NCBI GenBank assembly: GCA_033439265.1
Contig: JAVTVX010000026.1
Coordinates: 203,501-267,500 of the forward strand
Origin: Dillenia suffruticosa
Lineage: Eukaryota > Streptophyta > Magnoliopsida > Dilleniales > Dilleniaceae
Direction: 5' to 3'
DNA: 64,000 nucleotides
Shown here in pieces: positions 36,301 through 48,119 of the stretch. The notes beneath the pieces were generated by a model. That model did not search any database and was not told the origin of the DNA. It saw only the letters and a program-made list of their open reading frames with translations. Every line of letters begins with the position of its first letter. Positions within the stretch are counted from its first letter, which is position 1. The position numbers and the translations under genes are program-made.

Positions 36301-39300
36301 CGTTCAACTCGATATTCTCTACCTTTGGTTTTAGTACATCAAAGGATCTATTGCATTTGCAATGATCGTTGCATTTGAGGTGATACTCTGCCATTGTGAT
36401 GATGATGAATTTCATGTGTTCTTTCCCCCTTTTAGTGAACTCTGCATTTATTCTTGATTAGGTAGCCTGGCTTAGGATCCAAACCATGTGTCACCAAAAA
36501 TTATTTATCTGTTAATATTATTTGATAAACTCCTATTACCTTGGATTTCTTTGTTGAAATCCTCTGCAACTATCAAGCTCCTCATATTCTTCTCACACAT
36601 TCTTCCTTCTTCCCATTCTCAATATGTCCAGTGGTGAGCTGTGTCATGCAGAGAGCTGAAAAATATTGGATTTGGTTAAGGATGAGTAGTTAGGACCTGC
36701 TTGATTAAATTTATGATGGAATTAAATGCAGACTGTAAGAACTGATAAATAAGTCGTTGGATGCATAAATTGTTAAATAATAAAAGGTTTGGCTTATTTG
36801 AAAATCTGGCTCCTTGCAGTTAGGTGTTTTAAGCAATCAACGGTAAGCTAGAAAATACTGATTCAATTTATCCCCCATTAGAAGTGCAGAATATTTGGCA
36901 GTTATTAATGTCTCCTATCAAACAACCTTAGTTGAAAATTCAGAACTAAAATTGCTTTTATTGTTAAGTTGATTATCAGAATTCTCCATAACATGCCTTT
37001 CTTGCACTTTGAACATTTGTCTTTACTGATCAATATTTTATTAGTGGTTGCTGAATTTGCCTTCTAATTTCTTGGTTTTTAGTATTTTGTTTTTTCAATT
37101 TGAAATGCTTTATGTTCTTGTAACTCAGTTGCAATGTATGATGCATCTCTTATTCTGTCTGCCATTTTTCTGAAGTCTAAACTGAGAGGACACCCATTCT
37201 CGGCTGAAAAAGAGACTCTGTCTGTCACCGACGAGGATGTGCTGGCACATATAGTCGAACAGCACAACCAGTTTGTTGGCTCGATGCAGTCACGTCTGGC
37301 TAAATTGCAGGTAAGAAATGAGAAATGTAAGAACTCAACTGATATTGCCAAAGTTGTTGTCTGTCCCTTTTGATCTCTGTCCAGCTTTTACTTCGGTACA
37401 AAATTTCACCTGCATTTGCCTAATGCTTCCCTTTGTTTGTTTTGGTGGATGGGGAGATACATCAGTGAGGGAATTGCTGCATCTAAATTTGGTGTCCTAT
37501 TCATATTGAATCTGGAATTCAACCTCTGGAATCTCTGGTTGCCAATTTTATTTTAGCCTCAGGGAAGAAACTATTGTATTTCGACTTGGATATGATTAAT
37601 GCGAGTCACCTACTCAGTATTCGAATTGGAGACATGCATTCAGCAAATATGAACTATTTTCTTTTCCTTTTTTACATTCTCCCTGCCTCTCTGTGCCCAT
37701 GCTGTGGGTAACCTTGAGAGAATTTGCCAATCGCATGAGTTAACATCCATCTCTCAATTCTCAATTCTTTGGGTGGTACAATTTGACTCTAGGCTTTTGT
37801 CGTTTTGAACTTCACAACAGAGTACTGACGCGTGGATGTAATAAAATTGTGAGTAAGCTGGACAAATGCTTGAAGTTAAACTTTTGGCTCTAAAATCCCG
37901 ATGGGAAGTATCAATTCTGTTTAGCTTTCACTTCGAACAGCCATGCAACAATCTGAATGTTAATTAAGAAGTAATTTGGTATAACTGGTCTGTCAATTTG
38001 CATATGTCGATTGCAGCCCTGATGGCAGCTTTTGAAGTGATACCTTTGACTTTTACAGATAGTTCGCAGATACTGGGAGAGAAGTGATATCAAAGGAACA
38101 ATAGGGGCGCTGGAGAAGATTGCTGATCATGCTGTGAGTATCATCAGCAGGATTTGCATTTTTTTTTTTTTTTTTTGGCTTCTTTGAAGAGAGTATGTGA
38201 AGTTTTGATTCACTAAGATGGTATTTGGGAAACTAAAAGGTTAGGTACAGGGTAGATTTTCAAGGCAAAAAATTATTAATATAATGACGATTTTAGTTAT
38301 TTTTATGAAGAATTTGACTAATTGTTGTGAAGCCCTACTGCCATTGTTCCTGTTGAAATTTTACTTTAGTCGAGAAATGTTATAAGTGTAGTAGAGGATA
38401 GTGGAGGCAAGTAGAGGTTCTCCAAACATGGTCTAAGAATGCTTGTACTTGGAATGCAGGTTGTAGCTGATGTAATAAGCCTTTTTTCTGAAAAGCCTGA
38501 CTTTATCACACTCGATACCTGCGCATCTCTTCTGCCATGCTCGATTGGCCTTCTTGACAGTAACATGGATAGGTAATAAAATATCTTACATTGAACTGGA
38601 CGCTTTCTGAATTGGATAATGTTTAATGTGCCTTTGACCATTCCGACGTACTTCATGAGAGTATTTTTTGTTCTGCTTGTTTTTGGAGTGTCAGTTGTTT
38701 TCCAGTGATCGACAAGAAAGTTCAGAAAGCAATGACTAATTGGAGAACTCAACGTTTTTAACATAACATCTGTTTGATGCTTCAATGTTTTTTTTTTTTT
38801 TATATTTTTATTTTTTTTCTCCTTTCATTTTCATTCTATAATCTCTCTCTCTCTCTCTCTGTCTTTCTCTTGTAGCAGTGAGATATTTTTCTTTAAAAAG
38901 AAAAAATCACGGAACTTAGATGTTCACTGGTTTGTCAGAATCAGAACATATTAATCTAACAGAAGAGGAGCAGAGATGTGCATAATCCAAATTTAGTTTA
39001 ATGATTGTAACGAACTTCTACAATGATATGAAATTTGTTTTACTGCATTAAGAATTATTTCTGTCAGTGGAACAGAAATTTTCTTTTCTATTGGAAGTAT
39101 TTCTTCCTATCATGGTGATCTGGTATCTTCAATAGTAACTGGATTCGATGTGTTACTGACAATAATCTCGCCATGGTCTAGACATTTGGAGATTTCACTT
39201 GAAATGCTGCTCAAGTTAGTCAAAATGTTTGGTTCTGTTATTTATTCAACAATATCAGCTTTGTCACCTGTCGGGGTAGATATTGAGGCAGAGCAAAGGT

Positions 39301-39611
39301 CAGATTTTTTTTCCCCCCGTTATTTTTGTATGTCACTTATTTAACAGTAACTCTCACTCGATAGCTTGCTTCTACTTTTTTGCGCTGAAGGATTGAGCGT
39401 TGCAACTTGTGCTTTATCGAGCTGGAAAAGGTAAAACGATGCTTACCTGCCATTACCAGGTGCGCATGTTATTCCTTATTTGGGTTCCATTATATTCTGT
39501 ACCCACTAAGGTTTCAATTTTTACGCTCTCTTTTTTTATGGGTTCAGAAGGGGGGGCTCAATTGCGAAGTATGCACAGGAGTTGAATCTGATCCTACAGG
39601 AAAAACGATGA
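27299..39611 (+). CDS. KTN80: Katanin p80 WD40-repeat subunit B1 (KTN80), 18 exons
   Basis: Regulatory subunit of katanin; it targets the p60 AAA ATPase to microtubule branch and crossover sites for severing in the cell cortex. Exons: 27299-27326, 27537-27667, 28000-28117, 28208-28434, 28839-28941, 32057-32127, 32202-32276, 32355-32498, 32598-32829, 33003-33533, 35239-35298, 35376-35494, 37176-37310, 38059-38133, 38460-38572, 39182-39298, 39391-39459, 39548-39611. All 17 introns are GT-AG, phases agree, and the sum is 2412 nt: 803 residues plus TGA. Residues 1-299 are the WD40 propeller ([53 protein letters not shown]). About 300-612 is a Ser/Lys-rich linker. About 613-803 is the con80 domain that binds p60 ([20 protein letters not shown], ending [12 protein letters not shown]). 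It most resembles the Arabidopsis KTN80.3/80.4 type. Exon 11-13 borders are least certain. Introns 5 and 10 hold LINE fragments. Confidence 0.92.
29560..30830 (+). mobile_element. LINE fragment in KTN80 intron 5
   Basis: Plus-strand reverse transcriptase end of an L1-type LINE. The catalytic FADD reads FADN (29633-29644), followed by [17 protein letters not shown] near 29700-29745. The block [17 protein letters not shown] begins at about 29828, and a zf-RVT start ([10 protein letters not shown]) lies near 30685-30720. Frames shift repeatedly. It lies in the 3.1-kb intron (28942-32056) and explains much of that length. It lies in the gene's own sense and does not disturb the visible splice sites. 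Confidence 0.8.
34090..34740 (+). mobile_element. LINE 3'-end fragment in KTN80 intron 10
   Basis: Encodes the zf-RVT domain and C-terminus of a [18 protein letters not shown] begins at 34123, followed by a [11 protein letters not shown] zinc-binding stretch near 34246-34280, an LHCYIAREM block near 34295-34320, and degenerate C-terminal sequence to about 34640. It ends near an A-rich stretch (34716-34737). It carries no reverse transcriptase and overlaps the intron-5 LINE only at the start of zf-RVT, so it is a separate, strongly 5'-truncated insertion. Confidence 0.75.
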
Positions 39612-42125
39612 GTTGGATGTGTTGCTAGTTTGAATTTGCAAGGTGGAAGTGCATTTAGTTCTACTCTTACACCCGAAGATCATTGGATGGAAACTCTACA
39701 TCTCTATAGGCCTGTGTGAATTTACATATGGTACAATGCCCGCCTCCCTGCAGCACTCAAGTGGCTCAAACCGGGCAACTTCTTTCCTTTTGCTGGCCCC
39801 ACCATCCGTGGGGCGGGCCCTATTTGTGCATTGGTTATTCATTTGAGGCATTAACTACTAACTCGGGAGTACTCCAAGTGAAACCTGAAGAATGATAAAC
39901 AAATCAACTTATACTCTGTGCTGGTCACTGCAGTCAGCTGGTTGAGAATTCGCGAAACCAGTGTTCACTCTCTAACAAATTTAGCAATAGATGTGTAAAT
40001 TCTTGTCTTGATGAGTGAAGAGCTTGTATCAATGCGATTATTTATACACTAGTGGAACATTGTAGTCTCAAAACGATGGAACTTCAAGTGTTTGGACTGA
40101 ACTTTATCAAAAATTTATGCAAGCCAATGGAGCAAGTTCTGTGTACTAGAGATGGGTGGGTGTGTGTAATGTTCTGATTGATCGTATGTTAATATATATA
40201 AAATTTGGTTTTTCCTTTTCTTTTTTGTTGTTGGGGGGGGGGGGGGAATTTCAGGAAAGGAAACTTTAACCAACTGTAGGCATGGGCTAAATCTTTATCT
40301 GCCAGATGTTACTGCAGTGATAATGAGTCTTAAATCATTACCAAAAGAATTCGCCTTGCTCCCATCTCCCGGCCCTATTTCGGTGCAAGTCATCTTTCAG
40401 CTTCTTTTGATATGCTAAGTATTACATTATCAAATGATGCAATTTTAAATATTGGACTTTTTTTTTGTTTTTTTTTTTTTTTGGGGGGGGGGGGGGGGCG
40501 AGGCCTAGGAAACATTGTTTGTCCATCTCGTAGTTTTTGTTTTACCCAGAATCTCTGATTAATAGTTTCGGACTTGGTATGGTTTGAGAGGAGCACAAGC
40601 TGGGGTGGGCAATGCAGTAACGAAAGTAGACATTCTGACGTGATGAGCACCCTGGACATAAACAGTCAAGGAATCAAGCACAAGCCACGAAATGCAAGTC
40701 CACAAAGTGCCTCCCAATAATCAAAAGACCATATTTGATCCAATCGTCATTGCAATGGGTTCAGTTCAGGCAAAAGCACGAGATGTCATTTGTAACTCTC
40801 TGTCTAATCTTATTTTAAGCAAATTATAGAGTTTATAAATTTCTAAATCTTATTTTTAAAATTATAAAAATTTATTGATAAAATAAGATTCAATTATTTA
40901 TAAAATATTATATGAATTTGTAAGTTATTGTATTTAGTAACAAATAAACGCATATAAGTTCTTTTCAAAACTGAAATGACTAATATAGAAATGATACCAT
41001 TCTATATTAGTGACTAATACAGAATTTAGTAACTCATATGGAATTTATTAATAAAAGCTATTTATTGATATGTGAAGTTTGTAAATGTTGGATAATAACA
41101 AATTTAATAAGGGTATCTTAGTTATAATATATGCATTCGGAAAAAAAAAAAAAAAAAAAAAAGTTGAATGCAACTATTTTTTAAAACTTGCACACTTTAA
41201 ACATCTTATTTTTTGCATTTATAAGTTTTTTTTTTTTTAAAAAAAACAAAATTACCAAATTTATGTTTATAAGCTCTCAAACATGTTATATGGTGTTTTG
41301 GAGAACTTCTAACCATGGTCAAACAACTCTTGAACTAGTGAATACTCTCTCTCTCTCTCTTTCCCCCTCTTGCCTGACATGATTCAAATTTAAAATCTTT
41401 CTAATAAGTAAAGATTCCAAGTTAATTGCATAACCTTTTGGATTAAAACTGTTGATTTAATTTGTAAATAATCTTAAATAATACGGTGAGTGTTTTTTTA
41501 TAGATAATTTTTATTTCTCCGCCTTGATAGTCATTTAACTAGCAATTAGGCCATATTGCTGCTGCCAACTAGTGAATTTAAAATTTTTGCACTTAAACCT
41601 AAAGTTGCTTAATGGTGAAACAAGCAACCTATATTACATCTTTAGAGATTGGAATCCTAAGGATTTTGAAATTAATACACAAAAGTGTTATTAGGAAGAG
41701 AGAATAACCACCAGAGTTAGTGAAGCTTACGTGGACAAAAAACATGTGGATAATGAAGGGGGTAAAACCTGAAATTGATGAAAGACTAAATTGATGAAAT
41801 CCACAAAAACATGAAAAACATGTGGATAATGAAGGGGTAGAGGGAAATCCACTTGATTAGAGACTCTTATCCAAGCGAGACAATTCTTGACTGGGGGGAA
41901 AAACATGAAATTTTTGTATGAAGTAAAAAAGGAATGCGAGTGAATATGTATAATTGGCAAATGTAGCTCAAATTCAATATTACTAGGCACATCCAAGAGT
42001 TTGGCAGTTGGCCAATCTGAACTTCTCAAGTCCAGACACAATCTTCCACCTGTTATTTAACATGCCGTATCAACAACCTCTTCCAATCAAATATGCACAA
42101 AATTACGTGGTTGCATTGAATGAGT
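39612..42125. other. Spacer between the convergent KTN80 and QWRF genes
   Basis: KTN80 3' UTR sequence, then AT-rich DNA. It contains two T-run/G-run junctions (40221-40247 and 40460-40498) and an A run at about 41142-41162. A 75-bp-spaced direct repeat of AAAAACATGTGGATAATGAA lies at about 41739 and 41814. The QWRF 3' UTR is expected in the last few hundred bases. No further gene. Confidence 0.5.
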
Positions 42126-45100
42126 TCAATGTCTAAGACCACTCTTACTCAACTGGATCACTTGGCCTCTCAAGCTGCATTCCTCTACCTGAAAGTGAAG
42201 GATTGCCAGAACAATTAGTAAAAGTTGCATTTGTTTGAAACATGATTTTTCATAGATTAAAAGGATTTCATTGGTGCAAAGAGGTTGTTATTATTGTCTT
42301 TCCATCTTTATAGTCCATTTCTTGATTATGCAGCTACCACCACTCTATGATTTCCAAATAACTTCATACTGAACTTCAATGCTAACATAATTACTTTTCA
42401 CGATACCAATTCTTTCACCCTTTGATCGAGCAAGAGAAAGCAAAACTATCAGAGAAGAAGCATTGAGAGGCAAACCTGTGATTTCTGCACCTTATCCAAC
42501 AAACCCTGGCATTCTTCAAAAAATGCTCTTTCTCCACCAGCTACCCTAGCCATTTCTGAACTCAAACAATCTATTTCTTCAGCCTGCACAACCAAAGGGT
42601 TCAGCGACACATCGGCTTATGTACCAAAGGAAGAAAAATAGACACTTTGGACATTTTCCTTTTTCAATGATCTTACCCGATGCCAGACAATATGCAAAGT
42701 TCAGCATAATTGCCCCAGGAACATAGTTATAATGCACTAATCTCAACTTCTTCTTTTAGTGCATGGTTGACTGCAAGCAACAAGAATCGAGATTTTTGTA
42801 CCTACTTGTGCAATGGGCCAACACTCAAGATTTTTGTACCTATTTATGCTTCTGTTACTCAAGTGTAGACTTTCTACATGCAAAGTTTTCTCCAAGGTGA
42901 AGGACCAGTAAGTGGCTGACACTGTATTGCTACTTTCATGTTTTCTCCAACTAATGAGTGGCAAAGCTGTTTTGCCATAAATTTCTCATCATTTAAGAAA
43001 GATACATAATTCAAAACATACTTTTGGACTCTCTTTGCCATTCCTAGCAAGTTAACTTCCAAGAATGCTCAGTCAGCTTCTAGAGTTCGCCAAACAAATA
43101 TGATGGTGACTTGCAACTAGAAGAAATCCACCCTAGATTAAGTCATCATAACTTTTAACTAATCAAAAATTTATACAGCAGCATTATGATGATATATCTT
43201 TTAACCAACTTACCATTGCCATAAACTTTTCAACGTGACAAAATACTGTGTCCACCACCTTTGATGCCGAGGCCAGTGCTTCTTCTATCTCTGAAACATC
43301 AGCCTGCAGGATATGTCACATTGTCATATCAACACAATCACACCAGAAAAATGGACATCAAGGTACTCCAGCAGAGAATAGCAATTTCCTTACTTTCACA
43401 TTTTCTAGAATTGGCAGTTGAATAGATGCATTCTGCAAAGAGTTGGTTAATCCTAGCAACGTAGAATTATAGTCCCCTTCAAATGCAGACCACTCCTCCA
43501 GATATGGCATCTAAGCAGCAATCCAGGAAAAACATGTTAAGCTTAAAAGTACAAGTTATTTTGTATTGAATAGAAACCATCAGAGCCAAGTCAGAACTAC
43601 AATGAAAGCACTGTTAAGTGCAACCACTAGGCAATATGCATATATTTTTCATATTTGAAACAAAAGACTCTAACACTGAGCTTCAACCATCAATAAGAGA
43701 GTTAAGTCTTTCATATTTCTTTGCCAAGTGGAAAAGTAGGTGACCAATCAATTGAATGGAAGTAATTGGATGCGTTTGGCCTTCATTCAATGAACTAACC
43801 ATTCAAGAAAGTTACAGCCAGCACTTTTCATGCTGCAGTCCATATCAAGCTACTAGCTTAGGAAATTAGCCTTATGCTATGTCCCTTCTTTGTAATTGCC
43901 TAAAGTTTGCCGACAAGGAGATTACAAATTATCTCAAGATTTAATTATGCATTAGGCAAATAGGCTGCTATATTCTCATTTGTAATATAAAATTGACTCC
44001 AAGTGTTCAGTAGGATGCTTTAAGCATTATGTGAACTTCAATTAACCAAACATCCCTTCCTCTAAGCCCATGCACTTCTGCACATTGCATGAACATTCAG
44101 TGGCTTCTCCATTTGTTTTCCAATGCTCCAAAAGTTCCTTATCTTTTGCTGATTCAAAGAAGGAACCTTTTTAGTTTGGTGATTCAAAGAAGAAGAAAGC
44201 ACCTGGTACTCAAAACCCTTAGTGCCAAGAGGAAATAATAGAGTTAATCTTTTACTTTATCACAGGTTGAGTACATGAGAAGAATGACTTGGAGTTCAGA
44301 TTGTAAACCAATAAGAGGTCTTTATGAGGGACATAATATGATTTCTAAGAAATCATATTTAATACTACATTCTTTTCATCTAAGCCTGACTTGGTCCAAT
44401 CAACTCGAGCTTAAAACATGCCAACACGTATTGTAACTTGATCTGCTGACTTGGACCTGCTAGATGCAAACAGTGGCAAATATTGTTATGTCATTAGAGC
44501 ACTCATCACACCATTACTCAGACCAATGGCAGGGGCCACATAGATTGATACATCGCCTTGAGATGCGTGGATTATCCCTTCAATGTTGGAGGCCCGTCAC
44601 GACAACTGGCCCATCTCAATCTCTTGGATCAGCCCAGGGGATGGCCACTTGCATCACAGAATGCATTGAAATCTACCTACGACCAATGAGGCATATACAC
44701 TGATCTCAGCTCTTACTTGCATTATAAACCATCTCCCGAGGGCCTCCACTGTTCAATGCTTTATTTTCTCATTTGAAAGGATCCCTTTCCCTCTAACAAG
44801 AACCACATCTCTCTCCTATCTATTATCCCCCTCTCATTACAAAATCCTCTCCTTATGTCCTCTCTCCCATGCCTTGAGATGCGTGGATTATCCCTTCAAT
44901 GTTGGAGGCCCGTCACGACAACTGGCCCATCTCAATCTCTTGGATCAGCCCAGGGGATGGCCACTTGCATCACAGAATGCATTGAAATCTACCTACGACC
45001 AATGAGGCATATACACCGATCTCAGCTCTTGCTTGCATTATAAACCATCTCCCAAGGGCCTCCACTGTTCAATGCTTTATTTTCTCATTTGAAAGGATCC

Positions 45101-46778
45101 CTTTCCCTCTAACAAGAACCACATCTCTCTCCTATCTATTATCCCCCTCTCATTACAAAATCCTCTCCTTACGTCCTCTCTCCCACCGCCACTTTACCCT
45201 CAAAGTTCTCCTCAACCTCATTGCTCAATCAGATCTATCACCTCTTGGTCCTTCTATGCTTCCTTTGCATTAGCATCGTGGGTCCTTTCCATAGTCTACG
45301 ATTAAGATACCATATTTTTCATTACCTGGCCTCTAATTTATCAAAAGGTTAACTATATTCTCTAATTAGTTGGCAAAACACTTGTGATAAAGAACTCCTA
45401 GTCAAAACCTTTCTTCTTGATCAGCCAGTGTTTGTCAATCTCCTCATTCACTGCCAACTTTTGAGAAGGAAGAAGTTGTGAACATGGTCTTCCCTAGACT
45501 GCTAAGATATATGGCAGACTTCCAAATTTGAAGGACCTGACTTAATACCAATGATAACATAGGAACTAGAAAAATAAACTTTGAATCACAAAGGCAAACC
45601 TAAAAGCCTAACCTGCAGTTGAAGAATGTTGTATAAAGTCTGTTTTCTTTGCAATTCAGCAAGCTCAATGCGTTTCCTTCTCACTGACTCACGTAAATCT
45701 GATATCCTCTTCTCCTGAGAATAGAGCGCCTTCTGCAGGGGAAGGAAAAAGATTGATATGAAAAATTAAAACCCAACAACTTGGCCGCAACAGCCTCAAA
45801 ATCTGCAAAAAGGAGGAAGCAGAAAATGACCTCTGTTTCTCTTGTTTGAGCAAGGGCTGAGGCTTCAGCTTTGGCATTGGCAAATCTCCATTGCAGATAA
45901 TAGTTATGGAGCAGTCTGAGATAATGCACATCATCATTATGGCTGGAAGGTTTCTTGGCCTTCCTTGAATCTGCTGGGAGCTTGGGACGGGAGTGGAGAG
46001 GTGGGAGAGAAAGAGTGCCGGGGTCAGCAGAAGGAGTGGAGAGTGGGAAATTAAGAGAATGGGAGCAAGAAAGTTTGTTGAATCTAGAGGATGAGAGCAT
46101 ATCAGCGTCGGGGACGGAAGAGCGTAAATCCTGCTGAAGATGATGGTGATCTGGATTCGGAGTCTCGGAAGATGAAGAGAGGAGGCGTCTAACAACCCTA
46201 GTATTGTTGGAAGAGGAAGAAGAAGATGGAGTCAAGCCAGTGGAATGCAAGAGCTTCGAAGCAGCAGAAGTGGTGGTGGGAGTGTTTCTGGAGGACCTTA
46301 AGATTGACATCCTATCCCTTTCAAAATTGGGGACCATGGGAGTCCCAGGACGAGTCGAGGCGGGGGCTGAGGCAACACTGTCTGCACTTCTACGAAGTGG
46401 CGGTGGAAGTGATTTATTCTCCGAATTGTCTTTCACAATTTTGGGATTAGAAGCAACGAGTCGTTGAGATTGAGATTGAAGTTGCTTTCGGAGTTGTGAT
46501 TTGGGTGGTTGGAGATGGAGCAGGTTCTCCTTCTCATCAATTGAGAGGCATGAGGAGGGTTCTTCTCTTGATCGTCTCTCTGCAGATCTCGACCGCCGCT
46601 GCTGATGTTGGTTGACTAAGGGAGAAGCAGCGCCTGAAGCTTCCGAGTGAGAATGACAAGGAGACGGAGATGCAGACAAGAATCGAGAGCTGACCTCTCT
46701 CACCCGAGGCCTCGCCTTCCTAGCAACTGTAGGCGGCGGCGGTCGCTGCTGCTCCACCATCGCTGTTTCTCCTTCCAT
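42126..46778 (-). CDS. QWRF-motif (DUF566, augmin subunit 8-like) microtubule protein, 6 exons
   Basis: QWRF proteins bind microtubules; the family includes the augmin subunit AUG8 and EDE1, which act in branching nucleation and spindle/phragmoplast arrays. Exons in coding order: 46778-45831, 45732-45613, 43510-43394, 43303-43214, 42583-42476, 42188-42126. Each junction is GT-AG in phase 0; the sum is 1446 nt, 481 residues plus TGA. Residues 1 to about 275 are basic, Ser/Pro/Arg-rich and likely disordered (RRSRSAERRSR), as expected for microtubule binding. The motif YLQWRF puts QWRF at 296-299. The rest is the predicted helical/coiled DUF566 domain (ALYSQEKRISDLRESVRRKR, then MPYLEEWSAFEGD). 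The start is the first ATG of the long exon. QWRF5-8 types are the nearest known group; the exact member is not settled. Intron 2 (2.1 kb) holds a 316-bp tandem duplication. Confidence 0.9.
44555..45186. repeat. 316-bp tandem duplication in QWRF intron 2
   Basis: Copy 1 is 44555-44870 and copy 2 is 44871-45186. Both begin GCCTTGAGATGCGTGG and end TCCTCTCTCCCA. Only a handful of base differences are visible (for example TATGTCC against TACGTCC), so the duplication is young. Neither copy contains a convincing gene; one shared open frame of about 45 codons is probably chance. Confidence 0.9.
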
Positions 46779-47154
46779 TCTTTTCCGAGTTACAACTCAC
46801 TCGATATTTCTTCAGATCTTTCTCTCTCTGTTTTAGGGTTTTTCTTCTTCTTCCTTTGGGAAATTTTGATATTCCCTAATCCGGATTAGATCCCGATCCC
46901 CCAATAATGATTATGAAATTAAAAAAGAAAAAAACTAGCCGTTGCTTATTCTCACCAGCCCCCACAAAAATATAGCCGTTAATCTTTGCACCCAATCACC
47001 ATCAGCATCTTCTGCTATTCCTCTCGTTGCATAGCTTTTCGAAATATTAATGATTAAAATTAAATCTAAAATGAAAAAAGAAGGTCGGGACGTCTGTCAC
47101 AGCATCTTCTCATTGTTTATCCATTTATTTATCTCATTTGTCATTATATTTAGT

Positions 47155-47234
<80 letters not shown>

Positions 47235-48119
47235 ATATCTAAAATCTATGCAATCTTCGATTATAATTCATGAATATCTAGTCTCCAAATTCAATTTCAT
47301 TTTCTTGAACTTAGTTTTGAGAGCCGTGAATTTCAGGTTGTGGAATTGTTACGGATTTCAGATTCTTTTTATAATTGCTTAATTTCAATTAACTTAGTTT
47401 TGAGATTTTCATAGAAAGAAACCCAAATTTATGACCACTTGCTAACCCGGATTCGGTTTCATCACTCAAATTACAAATTCGATTGATCTTTCTCTCTTTT
47501 TTTTTTCCTCCTATTCAAAAATCCTAAATCAATCTCTACAAACCACAGATGAATTGACATTGATCTAGGTTCGTTATTCTACTTTTCTTACTCTTCTTCT
47601 TGAATTGAGGGTCTCCCCCAAACTTTATTTTGGTTTTTGTTTTTATTTTTATTTTCCTTAATTATTTATCCAAAAAATGAAAAAATTACTCCTTGAGCCC
47701 AACAAATTTTAATTAATTTTTTAAATTAATAAACTTCCTTTTCTACATAACAAATTTACTTTAAAATTCTTCTTCTTTTACTCCCCTTCTCTCTCCTCTC
47801 TCTTCCTCTCAGTTTACTGTTAATAAAGAACTATCCCTACATTATCCTTGTGGGTTTAGCGGCAAGGGAGTAGACTCACTTAAAAAAAATCTCAAGTTTG
47901 ATTCTTGGAAATAAAAAAATAAACATTCAGAGAGTCAACCTCTAAATTTAGCCCCATAACTGCTAGAAACAGATTAATCAAGTTTTTTAATACCGATAAT
48001 TAAATAAAATATATATATATCCTCACTCTAAGAAGAGCAACAATTTCCCTTCTCTCTTGTTAGAGGTGGGTTAGATTCCACAGATGATGGTTGGTTTGAC
48101 TATTTGGCGATTTTGATTG
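46779..48119. other. Upstream region of the QWRF gene and intergenic DNA
   Basis: QWRF 5' leader and promoter (reading leftwards) in the first few hundred bases, then AT-rich DNA. The leader next to the start codon is GA-rich on the coding strand. No other gene is seen. A tRNA-like pair of boxes near 47853-47910 is too weak to call a SINE. Confidence 0.45.
47158..47230 (+). repeat. Compound (TA)n(GA)n microsatellite upstream of the QWRF gene
   Basis: About 18 TA units, a short CTATA link, then about 15 GA units, 380 bases upstream of the QWRF start codon. The composition is the same as the tract in the KTN80 leader. Confidence 0.85.

Noticed and set aside
37134-37175. An earlier acceptor at 37128 for KTN80 exon 13
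   Set aside because: Joined to exon 12 it gives a stop within 15 codons; the acceptor before 37176 keeps phase 0 and has a good pyrimidine tract.
39407-39628. Plus-strand ORF ending at 39628 that reads through the last two KTN80 exons
   Set aside because: It needs the last intron to be kept and leaves the con80 C-terminal reading (AQELNLILQ) out of frame; splicing at 39460-39547 restores it.
44464-45043. Two similar plus-strand ORFs sharing about 45 residues
   Set aside because: Their likeness comes from the 316-bp tandem duplication; they lie in an intron of a gene on the other strand and show no family pattern.
45689-46467. Further ORFs in other frames over the QWRF first exon
   Set aside because: Shadows of the Ser/Arg-rich QWRF exon, which is supported by the QWRF motif and splice phases.
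47845-47935. Possible second SINE
   Set aside because: A TAGCGGCAAGG-like box and an AAGTTTGATTCTT box are present, but no clear tail end or target duplication; too weak to list.
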